Part shown: positions 1 through 12,451 of the stretch, piece by piece
Layout of the letters: each line of letters starts with the position of its first letter
Numbering within the stretch: position 1 is the stretch's first letter
Assembly: GCA_036362985.1 (NCBI GenBank)
Contig: JAYGXS010000001.1
Span: forward strand, 45,085,591-45,149,590
DNA from: Ligula intestinalis
Taxonomy: Eukaryota; Platyhelminthes; Cestoda; Diphyllobothriidea; Diphyllobothriidae
Reading direction: 5' to 3'
DNA length: 64,000 nucleotides
Notes under the pieces: model-generated
Database searches by the model: none
What the model was told of the DNA's origin: nothing
What the model saw: the letters and a program-made list of their open reading frames with translations, nothing else
Position numbers and translations under genes: made by a program

Positions 1-2482
1 AGCGGTAAGGACGCCCCATTGACGGTGATGACCGGGTGACGATTGAACTCCTTCGGGTCAAGCGTAAAAACAGTTACGGACGACTTGGCTGCCGAGATCG
101 TCATTCCGCGCTGGGTGAGGAAGTTTTCGACAACAGGCATGAACTCCGTGAGGAGCTGTGCAGCCTGATCGAGGTCATGGTGCCGGCAAAAGAACGTAAC
201 ATCGTCCGCATAGGATACCACTTGCACAGGTGCCCGGGGGAGTGGGAGCTCTCGCATGTAGATGTTAAAGAGCGTCGGGCTGAGGACAGAGCCTTGAGGG
301 ACGCTACAGGTCTGCTTACGGGGCTTAGAGAGAGCGCCCCGGAAGAGGACACGATCGTGACGGCCACGGATGTAAGCCGCCAACCATCAGACCAGGCCAG
401 TCGGGACGTTCAACGAGACCAAGTCCTGCAGGAGCTGATCGTGGCGGACGCAGTCAAAGGCTCGTGACAGGTCAATTGAGACTGCCACGGTCCGCGAAGC
501 GGGCTTCTGTTGATTGAAGCCCTCGAGGATAGCGTCGCTGAGCTCGAAGAGCGCCGTTGTAGTTCCAAGACCCGATCGGAAACCATGTTGGTGGCAAGAT
601 AGGTCCGCCACAGACGTCAGAATTGGGTGGATGAGCCGTTCCAGGATCTTCGCCAATGGACTGAGGAGGGCAATTGGACGTTAAGAGGTCGCTAGGCAGG
701 GGTCCTTACCCGCTTTGACCAGGGGGATAATGATCGACTGGCGCCAGCAATCAGGGATGATTGAAGTTTCCAGTGAAAGGTTGAAGAGGGCGGCAAGGTA
801 GGCAGCCACCTTCGGGCCGATGTGGCGCACATGGATAGGCGCCAGACCATCTGGTCCTAAGGCTTTCGAAGCTCTCATTTTCTTGACGGCGGTGAGGATG
901 GCATCAGCCGAAAAGGAAATGTCTGGGGGCGGGGCTTTATGGAGGAGACGAAGAAGGGAGCGCTGGCTTTTGGGACTGGGCGCCGAGCGTGGCGAGAACA
1001 GCTTGCTCATCTTCGCGGCGATCTTACCGTTGTTGGAAATGAACTTGCCGTCCCCAAAGCTAATAGACTGGTTTGATGTATCAGCCCGGGGTTTGGTCAG
1101 GTTGCGTAAAAGCTTTCAAGTGGCAGCTGATTTGCCACTGAAATTACAATCTGAAATTAGTTCATGCCAGCGTTGGCGCTTGCCATCGTTGGTAGTCTTA
1201 GTGATTAAGCCATTCAGTTCGCCAACGCGCGGGTCACTGGCATCACGTGCTCGTATTTCGTCTCTCTCTCGTTCCAGGCGGGAGGCTTCGGGCGGATAGT
1301 TAGGACGGAGAAAGGGAATGCGGCCATTAGGGATGTGTAACTTGCTGCTGCCAGGAGTAGGCGACGAAGGGCTCGCTCCGCCATGTGGACACAGGTGGGA
1401 GGCGGTAGGCCATCGATCTCGGCTTCGCATTCGGTCGTGAACGCTGCCCAATTGGCTTTCTTGAAATTAATGATGTGCCGGTTGGGGGCCTTGATACGCT
1501 CGGCGGCGGTAGCCAATTCGAGCACAATGGGGAGGTGGTCGCTACCCAGGCTGATTTCCGTGTTCCACATGGTGGAGGCTACCAGACTGAGACTGGCGAG
1601 GGAAACATCGGGCGAGCTGGAGGCACCGTTGGTTGGGAACCGTGTTTGGCTGTTCTCGTTGAGAACGGCAAAGGGTGCGTGTTCTATTTCATCAGCCAGA
1701 GCTTCTCCTCGGGGGTCGGCTGCCAAGTTAGAGCACCATAGGTCATGGTGAGCGTTGAAGTCACCTAGCACCAGACTGTCTCCAGAAGGTAAGAAGGGAG
1801 CGATAGAGGCGGTGAAACCGGGAGAACAACTGGAAGTTGGAGGGATGTACACGTTCACGAGGGTTAGCGGCGCCGGGCCAATGTCAAGGGAAATCGCCAG
1901 TACTTCCGTGGGATCGGCTCCAAGCAGGGGAAGCTGGTGATGGGCAATGGATTTGTCCACCAGGAAGGCCAAACCTCCGCCTTTGTTGCGGCCGTGGTCG
2001 CGACGGACAATCGTGTAATCGGCACAGGAAGGGACCTTAGTGGAGTTAGACCACTTTGTCTCTTGGATAGCCGCCACAGCTATGCTGTGCGAGCGCATGA
2101 AGGCCAGGAGCTGGTCAAGCTTCCCAAGGAGGCCGTTGGCGTTAAAATGTAAGATTTTAAGACCAGGTGGTGAGGCAACGTCGGAGACCAGAGGATTTGG
2201 GTGCAGGACTGGACGGGCTGGAGGCATGGAGATCGGTGGGGGCACGGGACAGCTAGGACACGCTAAGGCGGGCGACCAATCGGCAGCCGTGGCGAAGCCA
2301 CTGCATCGGAGATGGCACCAGCCATTGCAGGAGCCGCAACGTACAGACCAGTCGCTGCGGCCCAGACGGACTCGGCAGAACGAGCAGTACCAGAGAGGTC
2401 CAGGGTTGGCCTCGATTCCGGCGGCGAGGAGGAGGAGTCGGAGCAGCGTGGCCGGGAGGGGCTGTTCCGTCATCAAAAACAC
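1..2482 (-). mobile_element. Non-LTR retrotransposon with 2A-like motif, PHD finger, APE endonuclease and reverse transcriptase (3' end outside window)
   Basis: Read on the minus strand, an open frame from 2482 to 1214 (422 codons) starts with a hydrophobic leader ending in a 2A-like GIEANPGP motif. A Cys-rich PHD-like finger follows (CSFC, CGSC, CHLRC and CPSC pairs, about residues 33-80). Next comes an apurinic-type endonuclease with LHFNANG, AIQETK, LVLGDFNAHH and GSDHLPI. Frameshifts near 1240 and 1110 and a stop near 681 break the rest. The RT still reads through in pieces: KALGPDGLAP (about 850), HGFRSGLGTTTA (about 590), the VSIDLSRAFD block (about 470), SVPQGSVLSPTLFN (about 280) and the catalytic YADD (201-212). 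The layout is that of CR1/Jockey-group elements. Several frame breaks make this copy inactive, and the RT C-terminus and 3' UTR lie beyond position 1. Confidence 0.9.
2396..2419 (-). other. 2A-like ribosome-skipping motif (GIEANPGP)
   Basis: Codons 22-29 of the endonuclease-side reading frame encode GIEANPGP, directly after a Leu-rich stretch and before the PHD-like finger. The canonical 2A core is D-x-E-x-N-P-G-P, so this copy has the E-x-N-P-G-P core but Gly in place of Asp. 2A motifs at the N-terminus of non-LTR elements are known from trypanosomes and several invertebrates. Whether this variant still causes skipping cannot be told from sequence. Confidence 0.6.
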
Positions 2483-2619
2483 GGATTGGGCGGAGGGGAG
2501 AGTTGATCCAACGTAGGGAGATGGGTGTAGCAGATCTTGGCCGCCGGGAGGGCGGGTGGGAACGCAATTCGTAGACGCGTCTGCTGTGGTATAAGGCTGG
2601 TAAAGACTACCGGCAACAT

Positions 2620-5600
2620 GGAAAGGTTATGACAGAAAGAACACGGATTACAAACTGTTCCGGGTATATTGGTAGCTGCAAACAAGGCATATGCAAAGTG
2701 TTTAAAGCGCAATTAGGACATACTTTCCACGGTGTAACATTTTTCACGAGGTTCCAAGCGGCGAATTGTGCCATAGACATCGACGTGAGTAATCCATCGA
2801 GGACCCAGACGAAACAAGTCTGTAAGTCAAAAATGTAATCAGGAAGCAATGTAATGAACGTAAGTCGGGCACGGAATTTTCGGATGCTCATTTACGACGA
2901 AAATTGCAATCGTACCAGAAACGAAGCCGGGCATTTCGAAGAGTTATAAAGTACTAATGCAAGCCTTCAAATTAAGGTAAAGACTGTTGTGCCACACGCA
3001 AGCAAAGATACATGCATCTAGGTTATTCTGGACTAACTACCACTGTCCAGTTTTCGACATAAGATTTCCAAGTTGAATAATGTGACACTTTCCAAAGGTG
3101 TGAAATGACACAATAATTTTGAATTATCCAGCCATGCATGGGTGGAGATATCGGCCAGCGGTAATTCCTCCGGTTACTTCAAGTTATTAGGAACCAATGG
3201 CCTTTTGTTTTCAATTGGATAGGAAAAAGCAAGGCAGATAAATAATGATTTCATTTCTACTAACATAGGTAAACAACAGGTTTGTTTAGCGTTCCTCACC
3301 CGCCCAAAACGTATTTCGAATTTGCTTACCTTGGTAATGATTAGGTTTAGGACTACTGCTATGGTAAGAGGTAGGGTTGCGGTCAGAACCGCAGCTGGGA
3401 CCGCACCGAAGCCTAAGGGTGGGTGGTTGACACTAAGGCAGCTTGGCCGAATAAACAGATAGAAAGAGAAAGGAGCGACGTTAACACAAAGATGAGTTTA
3501 AAGTAAGCAATTACTCAAAGAATCTCCAGCCGGCTGAACTTTTTGAATGTCGCCAATCAGAAAATGACAGTGATTCGTAGTCAATGGATCGAGAACAACG
3601 GGAACCATGGACTGACTGGAAGACGGCTCAAGCACCGTGCCTTGTACCCACCGACTGTCATCGAGGACTGAGGTCATTTGGCTGTGTAAGACAATCAAAA
3701 AATAAGTTCCAGAATGCAAGTTACTGATTGAATATGCGCAGAGAAGGATAACCCATGACGACATTGTTTTAGGAAGAACAGACTCAATAATTCGAATGAG
3801 ATAGCATAAATAAAATTGGTAGAAAAGTCAGAACAAGACAGTACCATAGAATTGGACTTTGCTTGCCTTGCAATCGACGTATTTAAATTAAAACTAGAGA
3901 CAGAGCTGCAGTGAGATATAAACTGGTCACAGTAATAACTTAGCATGATATTTTCCCCAGCCAACAAAAGAGAGATTGTGCATTGACAAATCTATTTGAG
4001 GGTTTGCATGTGAAAAAATGTGAACGTCTATGTTGAGAAAGTAATGCACATGAATGTATTGTTGTTACTGTTTGATCAGTATTCCGATTATGCTCATGGG
4101 TGTCAGGTGTTGTTGCGTCCCGTTTGTCAGCTGAGGTGGTGTTTCTCCTCTGCTTGCATTGAGAAAGAGATCGGGGGAAAACGGAATGTAATTTTCGAAT
4201 AAGGGTGCAACCTGGCGATCACCACAACTAAGGTCAGGGGCGCGGTGCAGGTATAAAACGCCAGAAATATGCCATATTTGACGTAGAGCAATTCCCAATT
4301 GGGTGAACCTTCCATCAGCTTGGTTTTATTTTCGAAAGAAACCTTTTCTAAAACATGTCAATCTCACTGCCGACAGCAGATCAAAAATGTGAATGCCAGC
4401 GAGCGATGATGTATTAAGGGTTACTATGATCCAAAATATCATAAGACATATCAAGATGGTGAAAGCGAACGTATGCGGTGCGATGAAGATTTCAATTGCA
4501 GGACGAATGACTGCCATCATATTGGCACCCCACAGCTCTCGGCATGTAGTGTAGGAATAATAGTTTAGTTTGCGCTAAACCCTTTCCATTTAGTTTACCT
4601 TGGCGTTATGCGCAGATTGTTAAATTTGTGGCTCAGGAGTCCTGAAGGAGCGCACTTCAGGCTATCAAATGAAGTCGTTTTAACAGTAAATGATAGGTGT
4701 AAAGCCAATAATGCGTACCTGCCATGTCAGTTTTCCCAGTGTGTCAGGTCAGTTTCAGATCTATACAATTGGAAGGGGACTGAACTGCATCATTCCCTGC
4801 TTTACATAGTAGTTCTTTGGGGTGTGTTTCCAATGAAATACTTGAAGCATTAACCTTTGTTGTTTGCGGCTATACGTTGCAGAGTGAGTGCCATTTAGTA
4901 GACGGCTGCTTAAAATGTTCGTTGAGATGTATGCATTACTGTATGGAACCTACGTTACTAGACGACCTACTTCATGTCAATGGGCGGGGACAATTTGTCG
5001 GTATACGTCCACAGAGTTTTCCCCAACCCTGTTCGCACACGAAATTACGGGAAACTTAACCTTCTACGACCGCCAACAGGAGAATAGGGCATTTCACGGC
5101 ACGGAGGCCTGTAATATTGTCCTCGGTAAGACATACTGCATTCATATAGGTTCCCTTTTTGTCAGGGCCTATAAAATTGCAATAGTGTCCCGCATCATCG
5201 GTTCCCGTGGCCTAGAAAGCACTTTTAAGAGCATCTTTAAAAAGACGCACGACCGAAATCTTAAACAAGGCCTCAATGTCAGTACCGAAAAATCACCTAA
5301 CGGTAAGTGAACCAGAGCAATTTTCACATAAAAATACGCCTACAATGCCTTCATTTTCACAGTGCCACCTTTTTCTCATCTTCTGTTTCAGAGTCCCAAA
5401 AGGTAGACGAACTGCCGTCGGAAGCGGGCAGCCTATAAGTTCCATAGAGGGGATAAACATCAGAATTTGTTGCACAACTATTTTTTTACATTTTTAAATA
5501 CTTAAAAAGACTTCAGAGGAGTAATATTACTCCGTACACGCATATATGCGATACCAGGTGCAAGTTGCGAGTTTTCTAAAGGAGCAAGGGGTCCAGCTAT

Positions 5601-7320
5601 CATAATGGAAAATGAGATACGTATCTTCGGTACGAATTCTTTGTGAGTTCGTTTATCAATTTTACACGAACTTTTGTGCATTCGTCCTAAATTCGTGGCT
5701 GTTTTTCTATAGGGCCGTCGTGCTTGACGGCAAAAATGTATTTCTGTTTTGCTTTTCGTGATGACCCTTTTCACCTTTACTTATATTTTGCATGGAATCA
5801 CTTAAAAACGTGGCCATACTGGGATCCCTTTTCTTCGAATAGAAAGGACGCCTTAGGTACCTTTTATACGGATACACTTAAAAAAGGCGTGACACAACTG
5901 AACACTGCGCATTTAAATAATAAGCAGTCATTCGCTCCATTCAAACAAAACACGATGTGATATATATACGTGGTGCACATTAATTTCTAAATGAGACGAT
6001 GTAACGAGCCGATGATGTCGAGTTTGGCACACACACGGAATTATAAGAGAACTGAAGGTGCTTCGGTCATTGGGAGCGGCGAACAGAGTTGATAAACGCC
6101 AGACCAAGCATACGAACGGAAAGATTATGACAAAATATCGAAGGAATGAACAGAATCTACTGTACTCGATATAAATGTATGCATTCATGGATTATATATA
6201 ATGAACAGTAAGGAAATACGTTACACGGATGAATGTCCCATCTGGAGTTGGGGGTGTTCTCTCATGTTTGTTCAATCACCGGTTGGGAGCGCAGCGCTGG
6301 GGGCAACTGCGGGGGAGGGACAAGGGAGTGCTGACATTATGCGGAAGAAATGATACGAGTACGACGGTGACGAGTTGTGGGGTGGGGAGTAAGTGGTTGT
6401 GAAGGGGACGGGCACCCGCATCTTCGCAGACAGTCGGTCACATCACCTCCGTCCTGCGTTCGCGCCAAAGGTGCTGACCTTGGTGTGCTAAAACAATCAT
6501 TCAGTTTCTTGGGTTGTTACAGCGAAGTGGTAAAGCAAACGCTTATTAATGCAGCATTTGATTCACTTTAGCACGCTCTTCCTTGTTTTTCAAGTCGGAC
6601 ATCGCTCAACCGTAAGCTCTACAAATTCCTGACGGCAATCCTCTAGTTTTCGGGAGCAACATTTTTTTCAGAATTTTACATCGAAAACCTTGCGGAAATA
6701 CAAAAGGTTATCTTAATCACCCTCCGCTAACAGTTGTCTGGTCTCTATGACAATAAAGATCGCTGTATAATATCGATTTTTGTACTACCTTTTTCACCTG
6801 AATTTTCTGTGCCCTTGTTAAAATGCATGCAAACAGGCAGTGCAGCTCGCTGTTACTTGTGGTAAAATAGATTCTTTTTCGATTTTGCGTGTTTTAAATT
6901 CTTCATTTTGACGTTCGGCGCCCCACTCTATGCACAAACTCTATAACCTTTATGACCAGGCATATTCGTAAGACACGTGCATTGGTTACCGTTTTCTGAG
7001 TTCGGTTCCATACCCCATCCGTGCATGCCCACAAATTTGATTAAGGTATCTTGATAAAAAGTATTAATTATTTCTCAGGCTCCTTATCACTAACAACTCC
7101 TCCCCTTTTTCCCTGTCTGATTGGCGTTTTATCTTCTGATTTGATCTTTGATCACTTATTACGAATTATAGGTCTGACCACAAAAAACTTAAGACAGTTT
7201 GGTGGGAGAACACATATATTTGCAGGGCCCGACAAGAAATTTTTGTCGGATTTTTAGTGTAGTTTGTCTATAGAATTGGGTTGTTAACAAACAAGAGGGT
7301 TTTTATAGTTTTCTTAGTCT
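2620..7320. other. AT-rich intergenic stretch without a recognisable gene
   Basis: Only short uninterrupted frames occur and none shows family motifs. The one piece with gene-like splice signals, at 5166-5438, is listed separately. I saw no clear repeat termini, tRNA or known element here. Confidence 0.5.
5166..5438 (+). CDS. Candidate two-exon coding fragment, unknown product
   Basis: A pyrimidine-rich tract ending in TTTTTGTCAG precedes an open stretch at 5166-5302. That stretch ends at a strong GTAAGT donor. An acceptor after TTCTGTTTCAG at 5391 continues the same frame through 5392-5438 to a TAA stop. The joined frame is hydrophilic, rich in Lys, Ser and Glu, and reads ...STEKSPN/ESQKVDELPSEAGSL. 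No family is recognised and no upstream exon could be fixed, so this may be a chance arrangement. The intron would be 89 nt, in the range of the short introns seen in the supported genes here. Confidence 0.22.
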
Positions 7321-7329
7321 GCAGACTTC

Positions 7330-8230
7330 CCTTGCAACAAGTCACGCATACGAGGAGCGGATTTATTCAGGGTAGCGTACCTGGTTAACTCTTATTTTGC
7401 CTTTTTGTCAACGATGTCCCTGATTGTTTTCAGTATGGTAGACCCTTTATGTATGCTGACGATTTAAAAGACGCAAGTTAATATAAACCGGTAGATCGCA
7501 ACATCGTGCTCGAACGCACAAACAAAGGATCTTCAGACGTTTGCCCAATGTTGCTGCGCATGGCGCCCTTCACTTTCTCGGAACAAATTCTCGAGGATGG
7601 TTGTTGATGACGAAGAGCAGCCTGAAGTAAGCGTAAAAAGTTACAACCTAAGGATGTTCAGAGTTATTAAGTATCTGGACATACCATAATGCAATAGTGT
7701 TCATCTTTCAGAGCACTGCGCCCTGATTGTCTCGAAAGCCCGCCAAAATAACGAACTTATTCTCAGATATTACGAGACTATGAAGGTTAGAGCTAGCCTT
7801 TATAATACGTACGCAAAACCTAGTCTGGAATATTGCTTGCCTCTATTTAGACATCCATGTGCTAGTGAACGAAAGAAAATAGAATTTGTTCGGCAGGTCT
7901 TCATTAAAAGAGTTTGCTCTTCAGAACACTGCAGCCTGTCCAACCAACAACTTTTTGAACTTACTCACCACAAACGTTCGTGGCTTCGCAGATTACAGAG
8001 GGACTTTTTTTCCGGTTTCAAATTTTGAATAGTCGTACGTATAATTCCCTTAGTACTCTGAGGCGTCTGCTCGACTCTCGGCACACCAGTTATCGAGATG
8101 TTTTTTTATCTCTTCCTCTGGTACGCACAGTGAGACACCGCCAGCTTTTTTTGAGCAGATGTTATAGCAATCTGGAATGAGCTTCTCAGAAGTATCAAAA
8201 TTCAGTAAAGTTTTCCCTTGTTTAAGAGAG
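7330..8230 (+). mobile_element. CR1/Jockey-type reverse transcriptase remnant
   Basis: Frame pieces show the RT core GFIQGSVPG and FVNDVPDCFQ, then YADDLK near 7455-7472. From about 7780 an 82-codon open frame carries the RT C-terminal region (LYNTYAKPSLEYCLPLFRHP, then Lys/Arg-rich blocks). It continues in another frame to about 8180. It resembles the C-terminal RT region at 59880-60428. Frameshifts and stops mark it as dead. No 5' region (endonuclease) is visible, so the copy is 5'-truncated. Confidence 0.7.
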
Positions 8231-11200
8231 TTATAAGTAGTTTTCTAAATCAAGGACAATGTTCATGAATTTTGGGTGCTGGGTTGGTTGAATCTCTCTT
8301 TTATTTTGATAGCGTTCGTGGACACTGAACCCCGTGCCAAGATTCATGCTGGGGGCGATGAGGCTGAATCTGCAGCCTGCAATCAGCCGAAAGCCGAAAT
8401 CGAGCGATCTTTCACCGACGCACATTCCTCTAGTTCACAATATTGGATCCGTAACATTCATGGGAGACTGAGAACACTGTATTCATGTGCCAAACCCTTC
8501 TCGTCCCGAATTTCAATCACTCGACAAATTCCAGTTTTATTTTTTGAAAAATCCTAGAAAGTAAGTGCAGGAGGTTTTTTCACGGTCAGCTCGATGAATT
8601 ACCATACATATCTGTTGACTTCGCTTGTTCGCATGCAATAAATTAACAAAAAGTAGGAGTTCTTCTTGGTCATTTTGTTCTTTTCACATTATTTTCACTT
8701 AAAGTGAACTTTAGAACGCCTAATCACATATTGTACAATGCTCAGTTTGTGTTGCCAAAATAGCCAGCCTGACATGAAAAATTCTTAACAGGCAATGAAA
8801 ATGTGTTCTTCAAATTTAGTTGAAAGGTACGAAACTGAATGTGATATGATCAATGTTCAAGGAGAAAAATCTCTTGCTCGTGCGAGAATTAATATTGGAG
8901 TGAAATATGATTGGCCTGCTGCACGGGTGCGAAGCATTACTTATCCATGTAGAAATCCTAAACCAAATGATGCTATTTGCTTCAGGTGGAAACAGCTGAG
9001 TATAGAAAAAAAAACTAGCAAGTTAGCAATATAAGAGGAACCACACCACGATCGACCACAGTCTGTTTAGAATTCAAGCAAAGAGGAAAAATTGAACGCT
9101 ATGAAGTTCATCAAAGCGTGGTGAGAAGCGACAATCAAACATCTTTGCTTACCGACTAAGCTAATAACTGATGGCAAGAACCGAGTTCACCTTCTTGATC
9201 GGCAAAATATCTTTCAAAATAAAAATTATAAGCTGATGTTAAACGCTGCAGAAGGCATCACTGTAGTTGGAGGGGCGAGCTATTGAGTTAGTTAAACACA
9301 AGGGAGTTGTAAAAATGAAAGAACTAACATTTAATGGCAACCATCAGCTCTCTAAGAGAACACTTTTCAAAGGCTAGAAGTTAAGTGTTTGCGAAATGAA
9401 ACAGTCAGTAATGACTTTATAATTTCTGGGGTAAGATGCTTATATAATACATGTTGAATAACGATACCTATGGTGATGACCCAAAGTCTACTACAAAATA
9501 ATTCCAATGGATAAAAGAATAAAATATTTCCGAAAGTGCTTGATTTTTCTGCGATCGCAGCCTTTTAGGTCATTCAGGAAACGAAGAACAAAAATTTGAT
9601 AAGTTTGTGGTTGTAACTCTCAGGAAAAAATAATATGCGATATGCACTCAAATATGTGCGCAGCCTTCGTAGAAACACGATTTTCAGGAGATTAAAAACT
9701 TAGCTTTTTGTATAACTTAGGCCTACATCCTTTCTTATGAAGCACACGGAGCATAGGTTATTTTGACTGTATATGGGGTCAGGAAGATGTACAGAACCAA
9801 AACACATAAAACTGCACTTGGACGGAGAGAAATCCATCTGTCAAGTTGAACTTTATGCGGATAAGCGCAACAAATTGAATTCAAACCTTTTGTGCGTTCA
9901 TTTTTTTGCAAATAGTATTTTTGACAGTTCTGGTCCTTCATTCTTCGCCTTTACAATTATAGGAATGCTGAGCGTGATTTGCCTAGGAATATTATCTTGC
10001 ACGAGCTTCCTTAACTGTCCAAGCATATTTTCGATTTTTTGGACTTTCAGTAAAATATATGAGCATCCAACAGAGGCTGCGTCCTCGTAGCCGACATATT
10101 TGCCTTAAGTACGCGTTTGTTGCATTTTCCGGTCCTTGCTTAAAAGTATAATGAGGGCGAGTACTTATCGTGAATTTTAACATTGCTTCAGTACGCATTC
10201 CTACAAAAGCAGTCCTGGTTCGGCTTGTGTTGCTACTATAAGGCTGCTGTGTATTTCGGAACATTGGGGTTAGTTCGAAGTATGTATTCCCCTTGGAGAT
10301 TGTAGGGACTTTATCACTACAAATATACAAAACGTCTTAGCAAATACGCAATGGAAAATTTTCGAGGGAAGGCTAACTGCTAATAAGAGATTTACTAGAC
10401 TATTCTAGTGTAAAAGTCGTAAAATCCAGTAAAGAGATTGACGGTGAAGATTAGAAATGATACAACTCACTTAGATCCTTCTCGATCCTAGCCGGCAGTA
10501 GTCAAGTAGTCGACTTGCCAAAGGATAACTCTGCGAGGACTGGTTCCAAGTTCGTTGGGCTGTGAGTTGCAAAAATGGGGAGAAAACTCGTTTGCAAATT
10601 GTCGCTGGATTCTCCTGGAGCCCGAGAGTGATCACCAGCGAGGTGTCGTTGAAGGGCAAAATAAACAGCGGCAGGTGAGGAGAGAGTTGAGCGGTGGAGA
10701 GTGAGTAGCAAGATAGTTGCTGTCNNNNNNNNNNGTTATTGATAAATTTAAACAACACGTAAGTAGGGCCAAGAGCCCACAAGATCATTACATATATTTT
10801 TGAGTATATATCGTGGCATATGTTGAGGAAGTTTGATGAACATTTTAGATAAACTAAAAGAGCGCCGCATTTGTTAAGACCTCCGCCGTATACAGGGTTT
10901 TTGAATGAGTAAACTGGGGAAAATGATTCCTGAATTTTTTTTCATGTGCGCCGTGGCACACGTAGTTCAGTAATTTGCGGCAGTCGATATTCATCATGCT
11001 TTTATAATTTTAAAATCCTCCAGGTGCATTAAAATACAAAATGGTTTATCTATGTATTTATCTCTTCCCAACCAACCACACACCGTTTGATTAGTTACAT
11101 TTGTAAACTCTATATGCTAACGATTACTAATATTTTATCAATATTCGCTTGTCAGGTCGACCACACCTTGGCACCAGAACGGTGTACCCTACGCTTAGGG

Positions 11201-11290
11201 AAATAACATGCTCAGATAGGCAGATGAAATGTACTTAAAATAATTATTGAGCAAGAGGTTTCCATGGTAAAGACGACGGATTTCAAGTAA
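8231..11290. other. Intergenic AT-rich stretch with assembly gap
   Basis: No family-level coding similarity was recognised. An 80-codon open frame at 8795-9034 follows an acceptor-like TTCTTAACAG and has even amino-acid use, but lacks recognisable motifs. A 10-base N run at 10725-10734 is an assembly gap of unknown true length. Confidence 0.5.
10725..10734. other. Assembly gap (N x10)
   Basis: Ten consecutive N characters interrupt the sequence. Any reading frame across them is meaningless. Confidence 0.99.
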
Positions 11291-11299
11291 GCGTTAGAC

Positions 11300-12450
11300 A
11301 GCGTCCCACATGGAATTCTAAAGTATAAATTGTCAAACAGTTGAATAAGAGGATACTTGTACTTGTTACGGCTGTGCTCATGCATGATCTAGCCGGCCTC
11401 GATGATGTCACGAACGGTACCTCTCCATGCGTGGCGATTGGCGGCAGCGGATCTTGAAAGCTCCACCCAGTCCCTTCTCCAGCGACGGAGGCCGAAGATA
11501 GAAGGTCCAAGAGATGCTTTCATGTTTTGACGGACGTTGTCTAGCCAAGTTTTCAGTTGCCTTTCTCTTCGATGTTTCCAAGTGGGCTGCGCTGCCGGGT
11601 CGAGGGCAGCATAGGTAAGCTCGTGGGGCAGACGACGGAGGACGTGCCTAAACCACCTCAGTTGCCTTTCTTGAATGGCCTGAGATATCCTCATGATACG
11701 ATCGCAGCGGATGCGGAATTTGAGATGAAGTCACTATACTTAACTCGCAGGATCATCCTCAGGCACCGGTGGTCAAAGACCTCCAGTCTTCGCTCAGCTT
11801 CAGCGCGCGCAGCCCAGCGTTCACATCCATAGAGGAGGACTGACCGGATGGATGCACGGTATGCACGAATCTTCGTGGCGATGGAGATGTCACGTCGGAT
11901 CCATACGCGCTTTCGAAGAATTGAGAAAACATAGTGAGCAGCATCGATACTTGAGACAATGTCGTTCTTGCTCTGCCCAGTTGGTAGCAGTCTCACCTCG
12001 AGGTATTTAAAGCTGTCTACTTCTTCAATTTGATTGCCATTAATCCCCAGGGCTGCCTTTTCCTGGTCAGGGATGCAGCTCGAGAACAACTTCGTCTTTC
12101 CGGAATTTATGGACATGCCTACCAACATAGCGATCTCATTTAACCGCGACACTACTGACTGTAGACCATCAAAGCTTGAGGCTAACAGCGCAATATCATC
12201 GGCGTATTCAAGATCAGTCAGCCGGCGTCCAGATGCAAGGTAAACACCATCCTCTTCATGTAGGGCTTTGCCGAAGATCGAGTTAATGGCGTAGTTAAAC
12301 AGGACGGGTGAAAGGACGCAGCCCTGTCGGACACCAGACCGGACACCAGAGATTGTTGTCGACAAGGACTCGTGCGGTGGTAGACCGATAGTAGGCCTTA
12401 ATCATCGCAATGAGTTTGGTCGGCACACCATCCAGTTCCATTATTCGCCA
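11300..12450 (-). mobile_element. RTE-type non-LTR retrotransposon, 5'-truncated (RT second half and C-terminus)
   Basis: On the minus strand the frame at 12365-11691 encodes RT motifs SGVRQGCVLSPVLFNYAI, LEYADDIALLASSF, GMSINSGKTK and VDSFKYL, then the thumb-like LLYGCERWAARAEAERRLEVF. A second frame at 11694-11389 carries the C-terminal region IQERQLRWFRHVLRR ... WRGTVRDIIEAG. Upstream, [22 protein letters not shown] is readable near 12370-12450. The 3' UTR (about 11300-11388) holds the CATGAGCACAGCCGTAACAAG-like tail, which also ends the RTE copy at 62.65 kb. The endonuclease and RT N-terminus are missing. Two long frames suggest a moderately old copy. Confidence 0.88.
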
Positions 12451-12451
12451 C

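Noticed and set aside
36..467. Plus-strand 143-codon open frame
   Set aside because: It is the antisense shadow of the reverse transcriptase palm (YADD at 201-212 on the minus strand).
820..1299. Plus-strand 159-codon open frame
   Set aside because: It lies antisense to the RT N-terminal/linker region of the minus-strand element and has no motifs of its own.
2040..2516. Plus-strand 158-codon open frame
   Set aside because: It is the shadow of the PHD finger and endonuclease frame on the other strand.
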